Shown here one piece after another: positions 52,022-60,128 of a DNA stretch of 64,000 nucleotides. The DNA lies in contig JAODAQ010000038.1 of NCBI GenBank assembly GCA_025463515.1, forward strand, positions 1 through 64,000, written 5' to 3'. The notes beneath the pieces were generated by a model. It was not told where the DNA came from, ran no database searches, and saw only the letters and a program-made list of their open reading frames with translations. A program made the position numbers and the translations under genes. The DNA comes from Rhodoglobus sp. Lineage in GTDB: Bacteria > Actinomycetota > Actinomycetes > Actinomycetales > Microbacteriaceae. Each line of letters begins with the position of its first letter. Positions within the stretch are counted from its first letter, which is position 1.

Positions 52022-52593
52022 GCGCCAACTCGATGGGGCAGCTGGCAGCCCTCAGGACGGCGCAGGTCGCTGTGGCCAGCACCGTTGCCGGCAGCTCGGC
52101 AGAGAGTCTTGTCAAAGCCAAGGAGCGCGCCGACGCGACGCAGAAGACGTCCCTCGGCACGATCGTCGCGTACATCCCCTCCGAGGCTGTCTCGTTCTAC
52201 ATCGCCGGTCTTGCTCTCGTGGCCGCGTTCCCTGCAGAGGGCAAGACGGCCGGGCTGTGGGTGGTCGTCGCGATCTCTGTGATCGCGAACTTCGCGTTCA
52301 CCCTGCTCGCCTTCAAGCAGACCATCCAGGGCACGGTGGCCGGCGCGCTCGGAAGCGGCCGGTTCTGGGCGGCCATCGGAATCGCCACGGTGGCACTTGC
52401 CGTGTACGCCGTGGCCCTGCCCGACAACCCGTTCCTCGGCGTCGCCTACTACTTCTCGCCGCTCATCCTTCTCGCGGGCGTGCTGCTCGTACCGCTCGCA
52501 GCCAACTTCGCGGGGCTCACTCCCAAGACGGAGCCGACCCCGGCCCCCGCGCCTACTCCGACCCCGGCGCCCGTCCCGGCTCCGGAGGACTGA
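52018..52593 (+). CDS. Hypothetical four-helix membrane protein with PT-rich tail
   Basis: This 191-residue protein has a soluble N-terminus, then helices at about 60-80, 85-108, 120-140 and 145-165, and a disordered Pro/Thr/Ala tail (PTPAPAPTPTPAPVPAPED). I chose the ATG at 52018 because it is coupled to the short ORF at 51983; in-frame ATGs at 51967 and 51943 are possible but have no ribosome-binding site. Family unknown. Its 3' end overlaps the convergent small gene by 41 bp. Confidence 0.65.
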   Translation: MSANSMGQLAALRTAQVAVASTVAGSSAESLVKAKERADATQKTSLGTIVAYIPSEAVSFYIAGLALVAAFPAEGKTAGLWVVVAISVIANFAFTLLAFKQTIQGTVAGALGSGRFWAAIGIATVALAVYAVALPDNPFLGVAYYFSPLILLAGVLLVPLAANFAGLTPKTEPTPAPAPTPTPAPVPAPED

Positions 52594-52798
52594 CACGCGG
52601 CCGCGGGGCAGGTGCGGGCGGAACCTGCTTCGCGGCGATCACGTCAGCGACCGCGATCGTCTCAGTACCTCGCTTGCCGTCGACCACGAGATGGGTCTCG
52701 GTGGCGCTCAGCAGCGTGCCCAGAGCATCCGTGGCCCTGCCGTCGGGCAGGCGGTAGCGCACGACTACCCGGTCGCCGATCTCGACAGGCCCGATCAC
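52553..52798 (-). CDS. Small SH3-like protein, acetyltransferase N-domain type
   Basis: This 81-residue protein (MIGPVEIGDRVVVRYRLPDG, then LLSATETHLVVDG) has the strand pattern of the small beta-barrel that precedes the GNAT domain in some actinobacterial acetyltransferases. The catalytic domain itself is absent. The C-terminal 22 residues are Pro-rich and lie opposite the membrane-protein tail. Function is unknown. Confidence 0.7.
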   Translation of the reverse strand: MIGPVEIGDRVVVRYRLPDGRATDALGTLLSATETHLVVDGKRGTETIAVADVIAAKQVPPAPAPRPRVSPPEPGRAPGSE

Positions 52799-52802
52799 CG
52801 GT

Positions 52803-54260
52803 CTACCAGGAGCCCGGCGCGTAGTCCTTGAGGAAGACGCCGAACACGTCGTCGCCGGCCTCGCCGCGCACGATCGGGTCGTAGACGCGCGCGGCCCCGT
52901 CGACCAGGTCGAGCGGGGCGTGGAAGCCCTCCTCGGCCAACCGCACCTTGGTCGGATGCGGGCGCTCGTCGGTGATCCAGCCGGTGTCGACGCTCGTCAT
53001 GAGGATCCGGTCTGACTCGAACATCTCCCGCGCGCTGGTCCGGGTGAGCATGTTGACGGCGGCCTTGGCCATGTTGGTGTGCGGATGCCCCGGTCCCTTG
53101 TACCCGCGGCCGAACACGCCCTCCATCGCCGACACGTTGACCACGTACTTGCGGCGCGCTCCGCTCGCGGCCATCGCGGGCCGCAGCTTCGAGATCAGGA
53201 TGAACGGGGCCGTCGTGTTGGCGAGCTGCACCTCGAGCATCTCGAGCGGGTCGACCTCCTGCACGTGCTGCGTCCAGGAGTTCACGTGGTCGAGGTCGGG
53301 CAGCAGCCCGCCCGCGTCGATCGCCGTGCCAGCGGCCAGGCGCTCCAGTGACGAGCTCCCGGCGGTCATCGCCTCCTGCACCAGGTCGACCGAACCCAGA
53401 ATCGGGTGGGCGGAGACCGAGTTCTCCAGGGCTTTGGGGTGCGGGTCATTGGTGTGGCCGAAAGTGACCAGCTCGGGTAGCGGTCCGTCGGGAAGGGGCG
53501 CGAGCTCGGCATCGACGAGCGGCTGGTAGGCGCCGGGGGAGCGGCGGACGGTCTGCGTCGCATTGTTGATGAGGATGTCGAGGGGGCCGGCGGCGGCGAC
53601 ATCCTCGGCGAGCCCGATCACCTGGGCGGGGTCGCGGAGGTCGATACCGACGACCTTGAGGCGGTGGATCCAGTCCGCGGAGTCGGGCAGGCTCGTGAAG
53701 CGGCGGACCGCGTCGCGGGGGAAGCGCGTCGTGATGGTCGTGTGCGCGCCATCCCGCAGCAGTCGAAGCGCGATGTACATGCCGATCTTGGCGCGGCCGC
53801 CCGTGAGCAGGGCGCGCTTGCCCGTGAGGTCGGTGCGGGCATCCCGCTTGGCGTGGCTCATCGCCGCGCAGTCGGGGCAGAGCTGGTGGTAGAACGCGTC
53901 GACGAGCGTGTACGGCTTCTTGCAGATGTAGCAGGCGCGCGGCTTGATGAGCTCGCCCGCCGTCGGCGTCTCCAGCCGGGTGGCGATCGGGACGCCACGG
54001 GTCTCGTCGTCGATGCGGTCTGGCGCGCCGGTGGCGGTCGCGGCGATCACGCTGCGGTCGGCATCGGCGATGCCCGCGCGCTTCTCGAGCCTGCGCTCCT
54101 TCTTCACGGCCTTGAACATCTTGGCCGTCGCCTGGCGGACGGTGACGAAGTCGGGGTGCTCCTGGTCGACGTCGGCCATCTGCGCGAGGACGCGCAGGGC
54201 GACCTCGAGGTCGGCGGGGTCGATGCCGCTGCTTTCGCTGGGCGGGGTCTCGGAGGGCAC
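52803..54260 (-). CDS. SDR-fold protein with N-terminal zinc finger and an altered active site
   Basis: This 485-residue protein has a helical N-terminus (about 1-105), a CxxC-CxxC zinc ribbon (Cys110, Cys113, Cys128, Cys131) and an SDR domain (about 148-485) with cofactor loop TGGRAKIG (153-160) and INNATQ. The active-site Ser remains in VNVSAMEG, but the normal YxxxK reads TNMAK, so the catalytic Tyr is Thr. It may be a binding protein or use a different residue. The combination is rare among SDRs I know. It diverges from the DMT transporter gene. Confidence 0.82.
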   Translation of the reverse strand: MPSETPPSESSGIDPADLEVALRVLAQMADVDQEHPDFVTVRQATAKMFKAVKKERRLEKRAGIADADRSVIAATATGAPDRIDDETRGVPIATRLETPTAGELIKPRACYICKKPYTLVDAFYHQLCPDCAAMSHAKRDARTDLTGKRALLTGGRAKIGMYIALRLLRDGAHTTITTRFPRDAVRRFTSLPDSADWIHRLKVVGIDLRDPAQVIGLAEDVAAAGPLDILINNATQTVRRSPGAYQPLVDAELAPLPDGPLPELVTFGHTNDPHPKALENSVSAHPILGSVDLVQEAMTAGSSSLERLAAGTAIDAGGLLPDLDHVNSWTQHVQEVDPLEMLEVQLANTTAPFILISKLRPAMAASGARRKYVVNVSAMEGVFGRGYKGPGHPHTNMAKAAVNMLTRTSAREMFESDRILMTSVDTGWITDERPHPTKVRLAEEGFHAPLDLVDGAARVYDPIVRGEAGDDVFGVFLKDYAPGSW

Positions 54261-54295
54261 ACGAGATTCTACGCCGGGGTGGGGTACCGCACTGC

Positions 54296-54383
54296 CGTTG
54301 GCAATTCAGGACTCGACATCAGAAGAGGGCGATATCGCGGCCGATTCGGCCCGAACCGGCGCTGTAGTCCTGAATTGCCAACG
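54296..54383. repeat. 18-bp perfect inverted repeat with 52-base loop
   Basis: CGTTGGCAATTCAGGACT (54296-54313) and its reverse complement (54366-54383) lie between the divergent zinc-finger SDR and transporter genes, so it is not a simple terminator. It belongs to the long-loop palindrome class. Confidence 0.8.
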
Positions 54384-54408
54384 CCCCAAGCCGTGCCACG
54401 CTGGTGGC

Positions 54409-55302
54409 ATGCTCGTGACCGTCGTCCTCTCGCTCGTGACCGCTGCGTCGTACGGCGTCTCCGACTTCCTCGGGGCTGTGGGGGCGCGCCGTCTGAAGGT
54501 GCTCCCCGGTACGGCGGTGACCTACGGATTCGCCCTGCTGACGCTGCTCGTGATGCTGCCGATCATCGGCGGGGCGTGGTCGGGCGAGACAGTCTTCTGG
54601 GGCGGGATCGCGGGCGTGAGCGCGATCATCGGATTCCTGGCGTTCTACGCGGCGCTCGCCGCGGGACCGATGAGCCTGGCGTCCCCGCTCATCGCCGTCA
54701 TCGGGTCGCTCGTGCCGGTCGTGATCGCACTGCTGCTCGGGGAGCAGCTGCCGGTGCTCGCCTGGGTGGCGGTCGTGGTCGCTCTTGTCGGCGGCGGCCT
54801 CATCTCGGTGACCCGTGGCGGCGCGGGCACGGGCATCCCGAGGAAGACCGTCGCGCTCTCGCTGCTGGCGGGCGTGGGGCTCGGCGGTTCGATCGCGGCC
54901 CTCGACCGCGCGCCGCAGGACTCGGGCGTGACAGCGGCTGTCGTCGAGATCACCGTGGGCGTGGTGCTCCTGGCCGTGCTGCTGCTCGCGGCCCGCGCGA
55001 GCGCGCGGGCGCGGGGCGCGCTGTCGATCCTCGACGAGGAGCAGGCGGCAGACCGCATCCCGTCGCGGCCGCGCGCCTGGGTCGCGAGCGCGGTCGGCGG
55101 AGTGCTCCTCGGCATCGCGAACGGCGTGCTGCTGCTCGCCCTGCAGTCGGGCAGCCTCGCGGTCGTGTCGGTGATCGTGGGGCTCTACCCGGTCGGCACG
55201 ATCATCCTCGCCCGGATCGTGTACCGCGAGAAGCTCACACTCGTGCAGCTCGGCGGGGTCGTGCTCGCGATCGCGGCCTCGGTGCTGCTGGCACTGAGCT
55301 GA
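54409..55302 (+). CDS. DMT-superfamily (EamA) transporter
   Basis: This 297-residue protein has ten predicted helices in two EamA repeats (about 1-130 and 145-297). The second repeat ends with the family pattern YPVGTIILARIVYREKLT. Family members export amino acids, sugars or drugs; substrate unknown. The ATG at 54409 starts MLVTVVLSLVTAASYGVSDF. Two HxlR-type operators begin 19 bp after its stop, so the next operon is separately controlled. Confidence 0.87.
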   Translation: MLVTVVLSLVTAASYGVSDFLGAVGARRLKVLPGTAVTYGFALLTLLVMLPIIGGAWSGETVFWGGIAGVSAIIGFLAFYAALAAGPMSLASPLIAVIGSLVPVVIALLLGEQLPVLAWVAVVVALVGGGLISVTRGGAGTGIPRKTVALSLLAGVGLGGSIAALDRAPQDSGVTAAVVEITVGVVLLAVLLLAARASARARGALSILDEEQAADRIPSRPRAWVASAVGGVLLGIANGVLLLALQSGSLAVVSVIVGLYPVGTIILARIVYREKLTLVQLGGVVLAIAASVLLALS

Positions 55303-55320
55303 TCCAGCAGTTGCGCACAC

Positions 55321-55356
55321 GCACCTGAAAGTGCCTGTTCTCGCACTAATAAGTGC
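55321..55356. promoter_or_regulatory. Two GCAC-N6-GTGC operators before the FMN-reductase operon
   Basis: GCACCTGAAAGTGC (55321-55334) and GCACTAATAAGTGC (55343-55356) have centres 22 bp apart. The bases CCTGTTC between them and TCACGGAATA after them also occur at the 58705-58762 array. They are the likely binding sites of the HxlR regulator encoded at 58216-58599. Confidence 0.8.
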
Positions 55357-55454
55357 GCGAGATCTCACGGAATATGCGCCTGTCGCGACCTCGTTGGGGA
55401 TGGAGCACGGGAGGCCGCTCGGTCGTGCCCGATCACCATCAGAAGGAGAATTCC

Positions 55455-56012
55455 TTGACCAAGATCGCCATCATCCTTGGCAGTACCCGTCCCGGCCGTC
55501 GAGGGGCGGATGTCGCGAAGTGGGTGCTCGACGCTGCCTCGGCCCGCGCCGGCGTCGAGTACGAGCTCGTCGACATCGCGGACTTCCCGCTGCCCCATCT
55601 CGACGAGGTCGATCTGCCTTCCATGGGCCAGTACGCCAATGACCACACCAAGAAGTGGGCCGCGAAGATCGCCCAGTTCGACGGCTTCCTCTTCGTGACG
55701 CCCGAGTACAACCGGTCGACTTCCGGCGTCTTGAAGAACGCCATCGACTACCTCTATGCGGAGTGGAACAACAAGGCCGCCGGGTTCGTCAGCTACGGCA
55801 GCGTAGGAGGAACTCGTGCCGTCGAGCACCTGCGCCTCATCTCTGCGGAACTGCAGATGGCGACCGTGCGCTCGCAGGTGTCCCTGTCGCTGTTCACGGA
55901 CTGGGAGAACTTCACGACCTTCGCTCCCGGACCACAGCACGCCGATGCTCTCAATGCCCTGTTCGGCCAGCTCGAGGCCTGGTCGACGGCCCTAGAGCCC
56001 CTCCACGCCTAG
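55455..56012 (+). CDS. NADPH-dependent FMN reductase/quinone reductase
   Basis: This 185-residue flavodoxin-like enzyme has ILGSTRPGRRG (FMN phosphate loop), TPEYNRSTSGVLKNAIDYLY and SYGSVGGTRAVEHLR, typical of azo/quinone-reducing FMN reductases. The start is a TTG at 55455 preceded by AGAAGGAG. It is the first gene of a three-gene operon with an MFS exporter and a quinone oxidoreductase, which suggests handling of quinones or redox-cycling aromatics. Confidence 0.92.
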   Translation: MTKIAIILGSTRPGRRGADVAKWVLDAASARAGVEYELVDIADFPLPHLDEVDLPSMGQYANDHTKKWAAKIAQFDGFLFVTPEYNRSTSGVLKNAIDYLYAEWNNKAAGFVSYGSVGGTRAVEHLRLISAELQMATVRSQVSLSLFTDWENFTTFAPGPQHADALNALFGQLEAWSTALEPLHA

Positions 56013-56109
56013 CCAGCGATTCGTCAAGCCTGCACTGCACGAGGAGCCGTCCGCCCTGTTGCGCCGGGCGGTTCCTCCGCGGTTCGCCCGCAAGAGAAGG
56101 AATTGCACT

Positions 56110-57300
56110 ATGAACACCACTGAGACCGCCCTCTCCCCAGATGCCAACGGGTCGCCGACTATCCGCACGTGGTTGGGAGTATTCTCGCTCGCCCTCGGCG
56201 CTGCGCTGCTCGTGACCACCGAGTTCATCCCGGTCGGCTTTCTCCCGAGCGTCGCCTCCGAACTGAACGTGACGCTAGGCGCCGCTGGGCTTATGGTCCT
56301 CGTTCCCGGGCTGAGCGCCGCCGTCGCGGCCCCACTGATCATCGTCGTCGCAGGACGGCTCGACCGGCGCTACCTCATCGTTGCGCTCGGCGCTCTTGTC
56401 CTGCTCTCCAACGGGGTCGCGGCCATTGCGCCCAACTTCGCAGTGCTCCTCATCGCCAGAATCTTCCTCGGCGTCGCGATCGGAGGGTTCTGGGGTGTTG
56501 TGCCCGCGCTCGGATTCCGATTGGCGGGTGAGGCCGCGGGCACCCGCGCCACCTCCTTCATCATGGCGGGGGTCTCTGCCGGTACCGTCGTCGGCCTGCC
56601 CGCAGGACAGTTCTTCGGGAACCTGGTCGGATGGCGGCTGACCTTCGCGGGTGCGGCGGCGATCGCTGCGCTCGTCGTGGTGGCGCAGCTCGCAACTCTG
56701 CCCAAGATCCCGCCGATCGGCACGATGCGGTTCGTCCACCTGGGCCGAGCGCTACGGGTACCCATCGCCCGCACCGGGTTCATCGCGGCCGCCATCTCGT
56801 TCATCGGGCAGTTCGCGGCTTCCACTTTCGTGACGCCCTTCCTCCTGCAGGACGTGCATATGGAACCCGCGATGGCGACCCTGGTGTTCCTGGGGTACGG
56901 GGCCGCGGGAATCGCGGGAACCCTGCTCGGCAGTGCGCTCGTCGCCCGAAGTCGCATCTGGACCTTCGTGGCTGCCGCGGTGGCCTTCGGCGTCATCCTG
57001 GTTTTCCTGCCCCTACTCAGCGGCGCGCCGCTCATCGTCGCAATCCTCTTCGTGGCCTGGGGGCTCATCTGGGGGCTCGTGCCGCTCGCCCTCCAGACCC
57101 TGTTGCTCTCCGCTACGCCCGAGATGCCCGAGGCGTCGTCGGCGCTCCTCGTCACGGTCATGCAGCTCTCCATCGCCATCGGCGCTGCCCTGGGCGGAAT
57201 CCTCGTCGACTCGGCAGGTCTCACCACGGTGTTCGTCGTGGGCGGTGCCTTGGCCGTTGCAGCGTCGATCTTCGGCGCACTGGCACGCAAGGGAGTCTGA
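56110..57300 (+). CDS. MFS transporter, DHA1 drug/aromatic exporter type
   Basis: This 396-residue protein has 12 predicted helices. It carries the first-half motif VVAGRLDRRYLIVALGALVL and TTEFIPVGFLPSVASELNV, the AraJ/NepI-like DHA1 pattern. It probably exports a small aromatic or sugar-like compound. The ATG at 56110 follows GAAGGAATTG. The stop is 4 bp before the quinone oxidoreductase start. Confidence 0.88.
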   Translation: MNTTETALSPDANGSPTIRTWLGVFSLALGAALLVTTEFIPVGFLPSVASELNVTLGAAGLMVLVPGLSAAVAAPLIIVVAGRLDRRYLIVALGALVLLSNGVAAIAPNFAVLLIARIFLGVAIGGFWGVVPALGFRLAGEAAGTRATSFIMAGVSAGTVVGLPAGQFFGNLVGWRLTFAGAAAIAALVVVAQLATLPKIPPIGTMRFVHLGRALRVPIARTGFIAAAISFIGQFAASTFVTPFLLQDVHMEPAMATLVFLGYGAAGIAGTLLGSALVARSRIWTFVAAAVAFGVILVFLPLLSGAPLIVAILFVAWGLIWGLVPLALQTLLLSATPEMPEASSALLVTVMQLSIAIGAALGGILVDSAGLTTVFVVGGALAVAASIFGALARKGV

Positions 57301-57304
57301 CGAC

Positions 57305-58219
57305 ATGCGAGCGGTCAGGTTCTCACGGTACGGCGGTCCGGAAGTCCTCGACGTCGTCGACGTCGTCATGCCGACGCCCGGCGACGGCGAGGTGCTCGTG
57401 CAGGTAGTTGCTGCAGCTCTCAATCCCGGCGAGATCGCGATTCGCGAGGGCGTATTCGCCAGCATCTGGCCGGCGACGTTCCCGGAGGGCCAGGGCAACG
57501 ACTTCTCCGGCTACGTGGCGGAAGTAGGTCGCGGCGTCGTCGGCATCGCCATTGGTGACGAAGTGCTGGGTTTCGCACCTCGTGCCGCGCACTCGGAGTT
57601 CGTCGTCAGCAGAGCAGACCTCCTCGTGCCCAAGCCGATAGGTCTGGGGTGGGACCAGGCCGCCAGTATCGCCGGTGCCGGCGCGACCGCGTGGGCGACC
57701 GTGCAATCGGTGATGCCGCAGGCCGGTGAGACTGTCGTGGTGTCGGCGGCCGCGGGCGGCGTCGGGTCCCTCGCGGCACAGCTTGCGAGAGGTCGGGGCG
57801 CCAGAGTCATCGGTACTGCAAGCAGGAGCAACTTCGACTTCCTGCGCGCGCTCGACATCGAGCCCGTCGAATACGGTCCGGGCCTCCGTGAGCGCCTGCT
57901 CGCTCTGGCTCCGGAGGGGGTCGACGCCTTCCTCGACAACTTCGGTGCGGGCGCCGTGGACCTCGCACTCCAGTTGGGCGTGTCGGAAGTGCGGATCAAC
58001 TCGATCGCGGACCCTCGCGCGGCCCAAATCCACGGGGTACGCACGGACGCGCAGCAGCAAGCGTCCTCGCCAGCGGTGTGGAATGCTCTGGCGAAGCTCG
58101 TGCAGACCTACTCGCTCGACGAGATACAGGACGCCTATCGGGATGTCGCAACGCGCCACACCAGCGGGAAGCGAGTGCTAAGGCTCAGATGGCCGGAGCA
58201 CTCGAGCCCGCTCGGCTAG
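57305..58219 (+). CDS. Zinc-independent quinone oxidoreductase (MDR superfamily)
   Basis: This 304-residue NADPH enzyme has GEVLVQVVAAALNPGE and the cofactor motif VVSAAAGGVGSLAAQLARGRGARVIGTAS in pieces, with no catalytic zinc cysteines. It is of the QOR type that reduces quinones. With the FMN reductase upstream it forms a quinone-detoxifying pair. The ATG is at 57305. Its stop codon overlaps that of the convergent HxlR gene. Confidence 0.9.
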   Translation: MRAVRFSRYGGPEVLDVVDVVMPTPGDGEVLVQVVAAALNPGEIAIREGVFASIWPATFPEGQGNDFSGYVAEVGRGVVGIAIGDEVLGFAPRAAHSEFVVSRADLLVPKPIGLGWDQAASIAGAGATAWATVQSVMPQAGETVVVSAAAGGVGSLAAQLARGRGARVIGTASRSNFDFLRALDIEPVEYGPGLRERLLALAPEGVDAFLDNFGAGAVDLALQLGVSEVRINSIADPRAAQIHGVRTDAQQQASSPAVWNALAKLVQTYSLDEIQDAYRDVATRHTSGKRVLRLRWPEHSSPLG

Positions 58220-58599
58220 GCGCGGAACAGCTCGCGGTTGGACTCGACTTCCGCCTGGTTGTCCTGAGCCCAGGCGACGAGGGAGAGCACTCGCCCCAGG
58301 AAGCTCTCACCCAGAGCGGTGAGCTCGTACTCGACACGGGGCGGAGTCTCCGGGTATGAGGTCCGGCTGACGAGGCCATCGCTCTCCAGCGTGCGCAGCG
58401 TGACGGTGAGCACCCTGTGGGAGATTCCCGGGAGCGCGCACATCAGGGCCGTGAACCGCACCGGGCCGTCCGCAAGCTCGTCCAGGGTGCGCATCGACCA
58501 TTTCTCGCCGAGCCTGCCGAACATGTCACGCACGAACACGACGGTCTTCTCATCCTTGTCGCAGATGTCGATCATCTGCTCCGACGCAGTCTTCGTCAT
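58216..58599 (-). CDS. HxlR-family (DUF24) transcriptional regulator
   Basis: This 127-residue winged-helix regulator has RLGEKWSMRTLDELADGPVRF and ISHRVLTVTLRTLESDGLVSR, the HxlR signature. Cys13 lies N-terminal to the KW motif, where YodB and HypR carry their redox-sensing cysteine, although the spacing here is about eight residues longer; a second Cys is residue 54. It probably senses quinones or disulfide stress. The start is the ATG at 58599, at MTKTASEQ; a 178-codon extension is rejected because it covers the operator array. Confidence 0.88.
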   Translation of the reverse strand: MTKTASEQMIDICDKDEKTVVFVRDMFGRLGEKWSMRTLDELADGPVRFTALMCALPGISHRVLTVTLRTLESDGLVSRTSYPETPPRVEYELTALGESFLGRVLSLVAWAQDNQAEVESNRELFRA

Positions 58600-58704
58600 G
58601 GTTGCCGACTCCTTCTCTGAGCGGTGCAGCGCGCCACAGGCGGCCGTGACCTTCGTGACTGGTCTAACACACAGTCTGCCGTGAGGCTTCCCCCGGCGCT
58701 TTAG

Positions 58705-58762
58705 GCACTTAAAAGTGCGTCTGCCAGCACCAAAAAGTGCCTGTTCGGGCACTAAATAGTGC
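58705..58762. promoter_or_regulatory. Array of three HxlR-type operators, centres exactly 22 bp apart
   Basis: GCACTTAAAAGTGC (58705-58718), GCACCAAAAAGTGC (58727-58740) and GCACTAAATAGTGC (58749-58762) all fit GCAC-N6-GTGC. Their centres are 22 bp apart, about two DNA turns, so three dimers could bind on one face. The array lies in the 279-bp gap between hxlR and the gentisate operon; the rest of that gap holds the promoters but no gene. Confidence 0.85.
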
Positions 58763-58878
58763 GCGGAATTTCACGGAATAGGCCGCCCGCCGGAGTGAGT
58801 TTGCCCTCATAGCTAGGGGCTGCCGGACGGCGATCTCGCCCTCAGCCCGGTGGTTCGACGAAGAAACGAGAGACCCAG

Positions 58879-59649
58879 ATGAGCGACATCCTGAACGGCA
58901 AAGTGGTGATCGTCACCGGTGCGGCAAGCGGTCTGGGGAGGGCGACCGCGATCGCCGCCGCGCGGCACGGCGCCAAGGCCGTGATCGTCTCCGACATCAC
59001 CGAAGTGCCGCGGGAGGGCGGCGGCCCGACCACTGCCGAAATCGAAGGGCTGGGCGTCAGCGCTCGCTTCGTCGCCGCCGATGTCTCGAGAAGGGCGGAC
59101 ATCGACGCGCTCGTGGCCGCGGCCGACGAGTTCGGCGGCGTGGACGTCATGGTGGCCAACGCGGGGATCACCCTGCGGTCGGACGGCGCCGACGTGCGCG
59201 AAGAGGACTACCGCCGCCTCATGGCGGTCAACCTGGACGGCGCGCTCTTCAGCGCGCAGGCCGCCGGCGAGCGCATGAAGGCACTCGGCCGCAACGGCAG
59301 CATCGTCCTCATGGCCAGCATGGGCGGCATCGTCGGCTCGGGCATGACGGTCGCCTACTCGACGAGCAAGGGCGGCGTGGTGCTCCTCGCGAAGGCGCTC
59401 GCAGACGCGTTCGGCCCCTCCGGGATCCGGGTCAACTCGGTGAGCCCCGGGACCATCGACACCGAGCTGCTGCGCAAGACGCCCGGGGTCGCGGAGGCAG
59501 CGGAGGGCTTCCGCCAGCGAACCCCGCTGCGACGCTTCGGCCAGCCGTCGGAGATCGGCGACGCGATCGCTTGGCTCGGCTCCGATCTCTCCAGCTATGT
59601 GTCCGGAATCTCTCTCATCGTCGACGGCGGCCTGCTGTCGGTCATCTGA
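58879..59649 (+). CDS. Classical short-chain dehydrogenase
   Basis: This 256-residue SDR has TGAASGLG (cofactor loop), ANAGITL, and the catalytic Tyr160 and Lys164 (AYSTSKGG), followed by VNSVSPGTIDTEL. It is the first gene of the gentisate operon and may convert a side chain or dihydrodiol of the aromatic substrate. Starts at ATG 58879. Confidence 0.92.
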   Translation: MSDILNGKVVIVTGAASGLGRATAIAAARHGAKAVIVSDITEVPREGGGPTTAEIEGLGVSARFVAADVSRRADIDALVAAADEFGGVDVMVANAGITLRSDGADVREEDYRRLMAVNLDGALFSAQAAGERMKALGRNGSIVLMASMGGIVGSGMTVAYSTSKGGVVLLAKALADAFGPSGIRVNSVSPGTIDTELLRKTPGVAEAAEGFRQRTPLRRFGQPSEIGDAIAWLGSDLSSYVSGISLIVDGGLLSVI

Positions 59650-59684
59650 ATCACCACATCACCATCACTCGATTGGAGCACGAC

Positions 59685-60128
59685 ATGAGCAACAACAGCA
59701 CCGTGGGCGACGCGGCTATCGCGGTAGTCCGGCGCAACACCGAGGAAGTCCAGGGCAAGGGCGACTGGAAGGTGTTCGACGAACTCTGGTCCGACGATTT
59801 CGTCGACCACACGCCCCAGCGAGGCGTTACGGCCGACAAGGCCGGCGTGAAGATGCTCTACCAGGGCCTTCGAGCCGCGTTCCCTGACTTCTATCCCGAG
59901 ATCCACTGGCAGGCCGCAGCGGGAGACCTCGTCACGACCTACAAGACCTACCACGGCACGCACGAGGGAACGTTCCTGGGAATCCCCGGGACCGGTCGCA
60001 AGGTCAGCTTCTACACGGTCGACGCGATGCGGGTCGTGGACGGCAAGATCACCGACCACTGGGGGGTCGCGACCCTGCTCGACCTGGTCGAGCAGCTCGG
60101 CTTCGAGTTGCCCGCCTCGACGCTGTGA
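59685..60128 (+). CDS. SnoaL-like polyketide cyclase/ester cyclase family protein
   Basis: This 147-residue NTF2-fold protein contains LWSDDFVDHTPQRG and GTHEGTFLGIPGTGRKVSFYTVDAMRV, the SnoaL-like pattern. The domain serves aldol cyclases but also many unlinked catabolic proteins. In this operon it may bind or isomerise an aromatic intermediate. The ATG at 59685 follows TTGGAGC. Its stop overlaps the next start (GTGA). Confidence 0.88.
   Translation: MSNNSTVGDAAIAVVRRNTEEVQGKGDWKVFDELWSDDFVDHTPQRGVTADKAGVKMLYQGLRAAFPDFYPEIHWQAAAGDLVTTYKTYHGTHEGTFLGIPGTGRKVSFYTVDAMRVVDGKITDHWGVATLLDLVEQLGFELPASTL

Noticed and set aside
34992-56012. The two NADPH-FMN reductase genes as a recent duplication
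   Set aside because: Their sequences share only family motifs and differ in length and context, so they are old paralogues.
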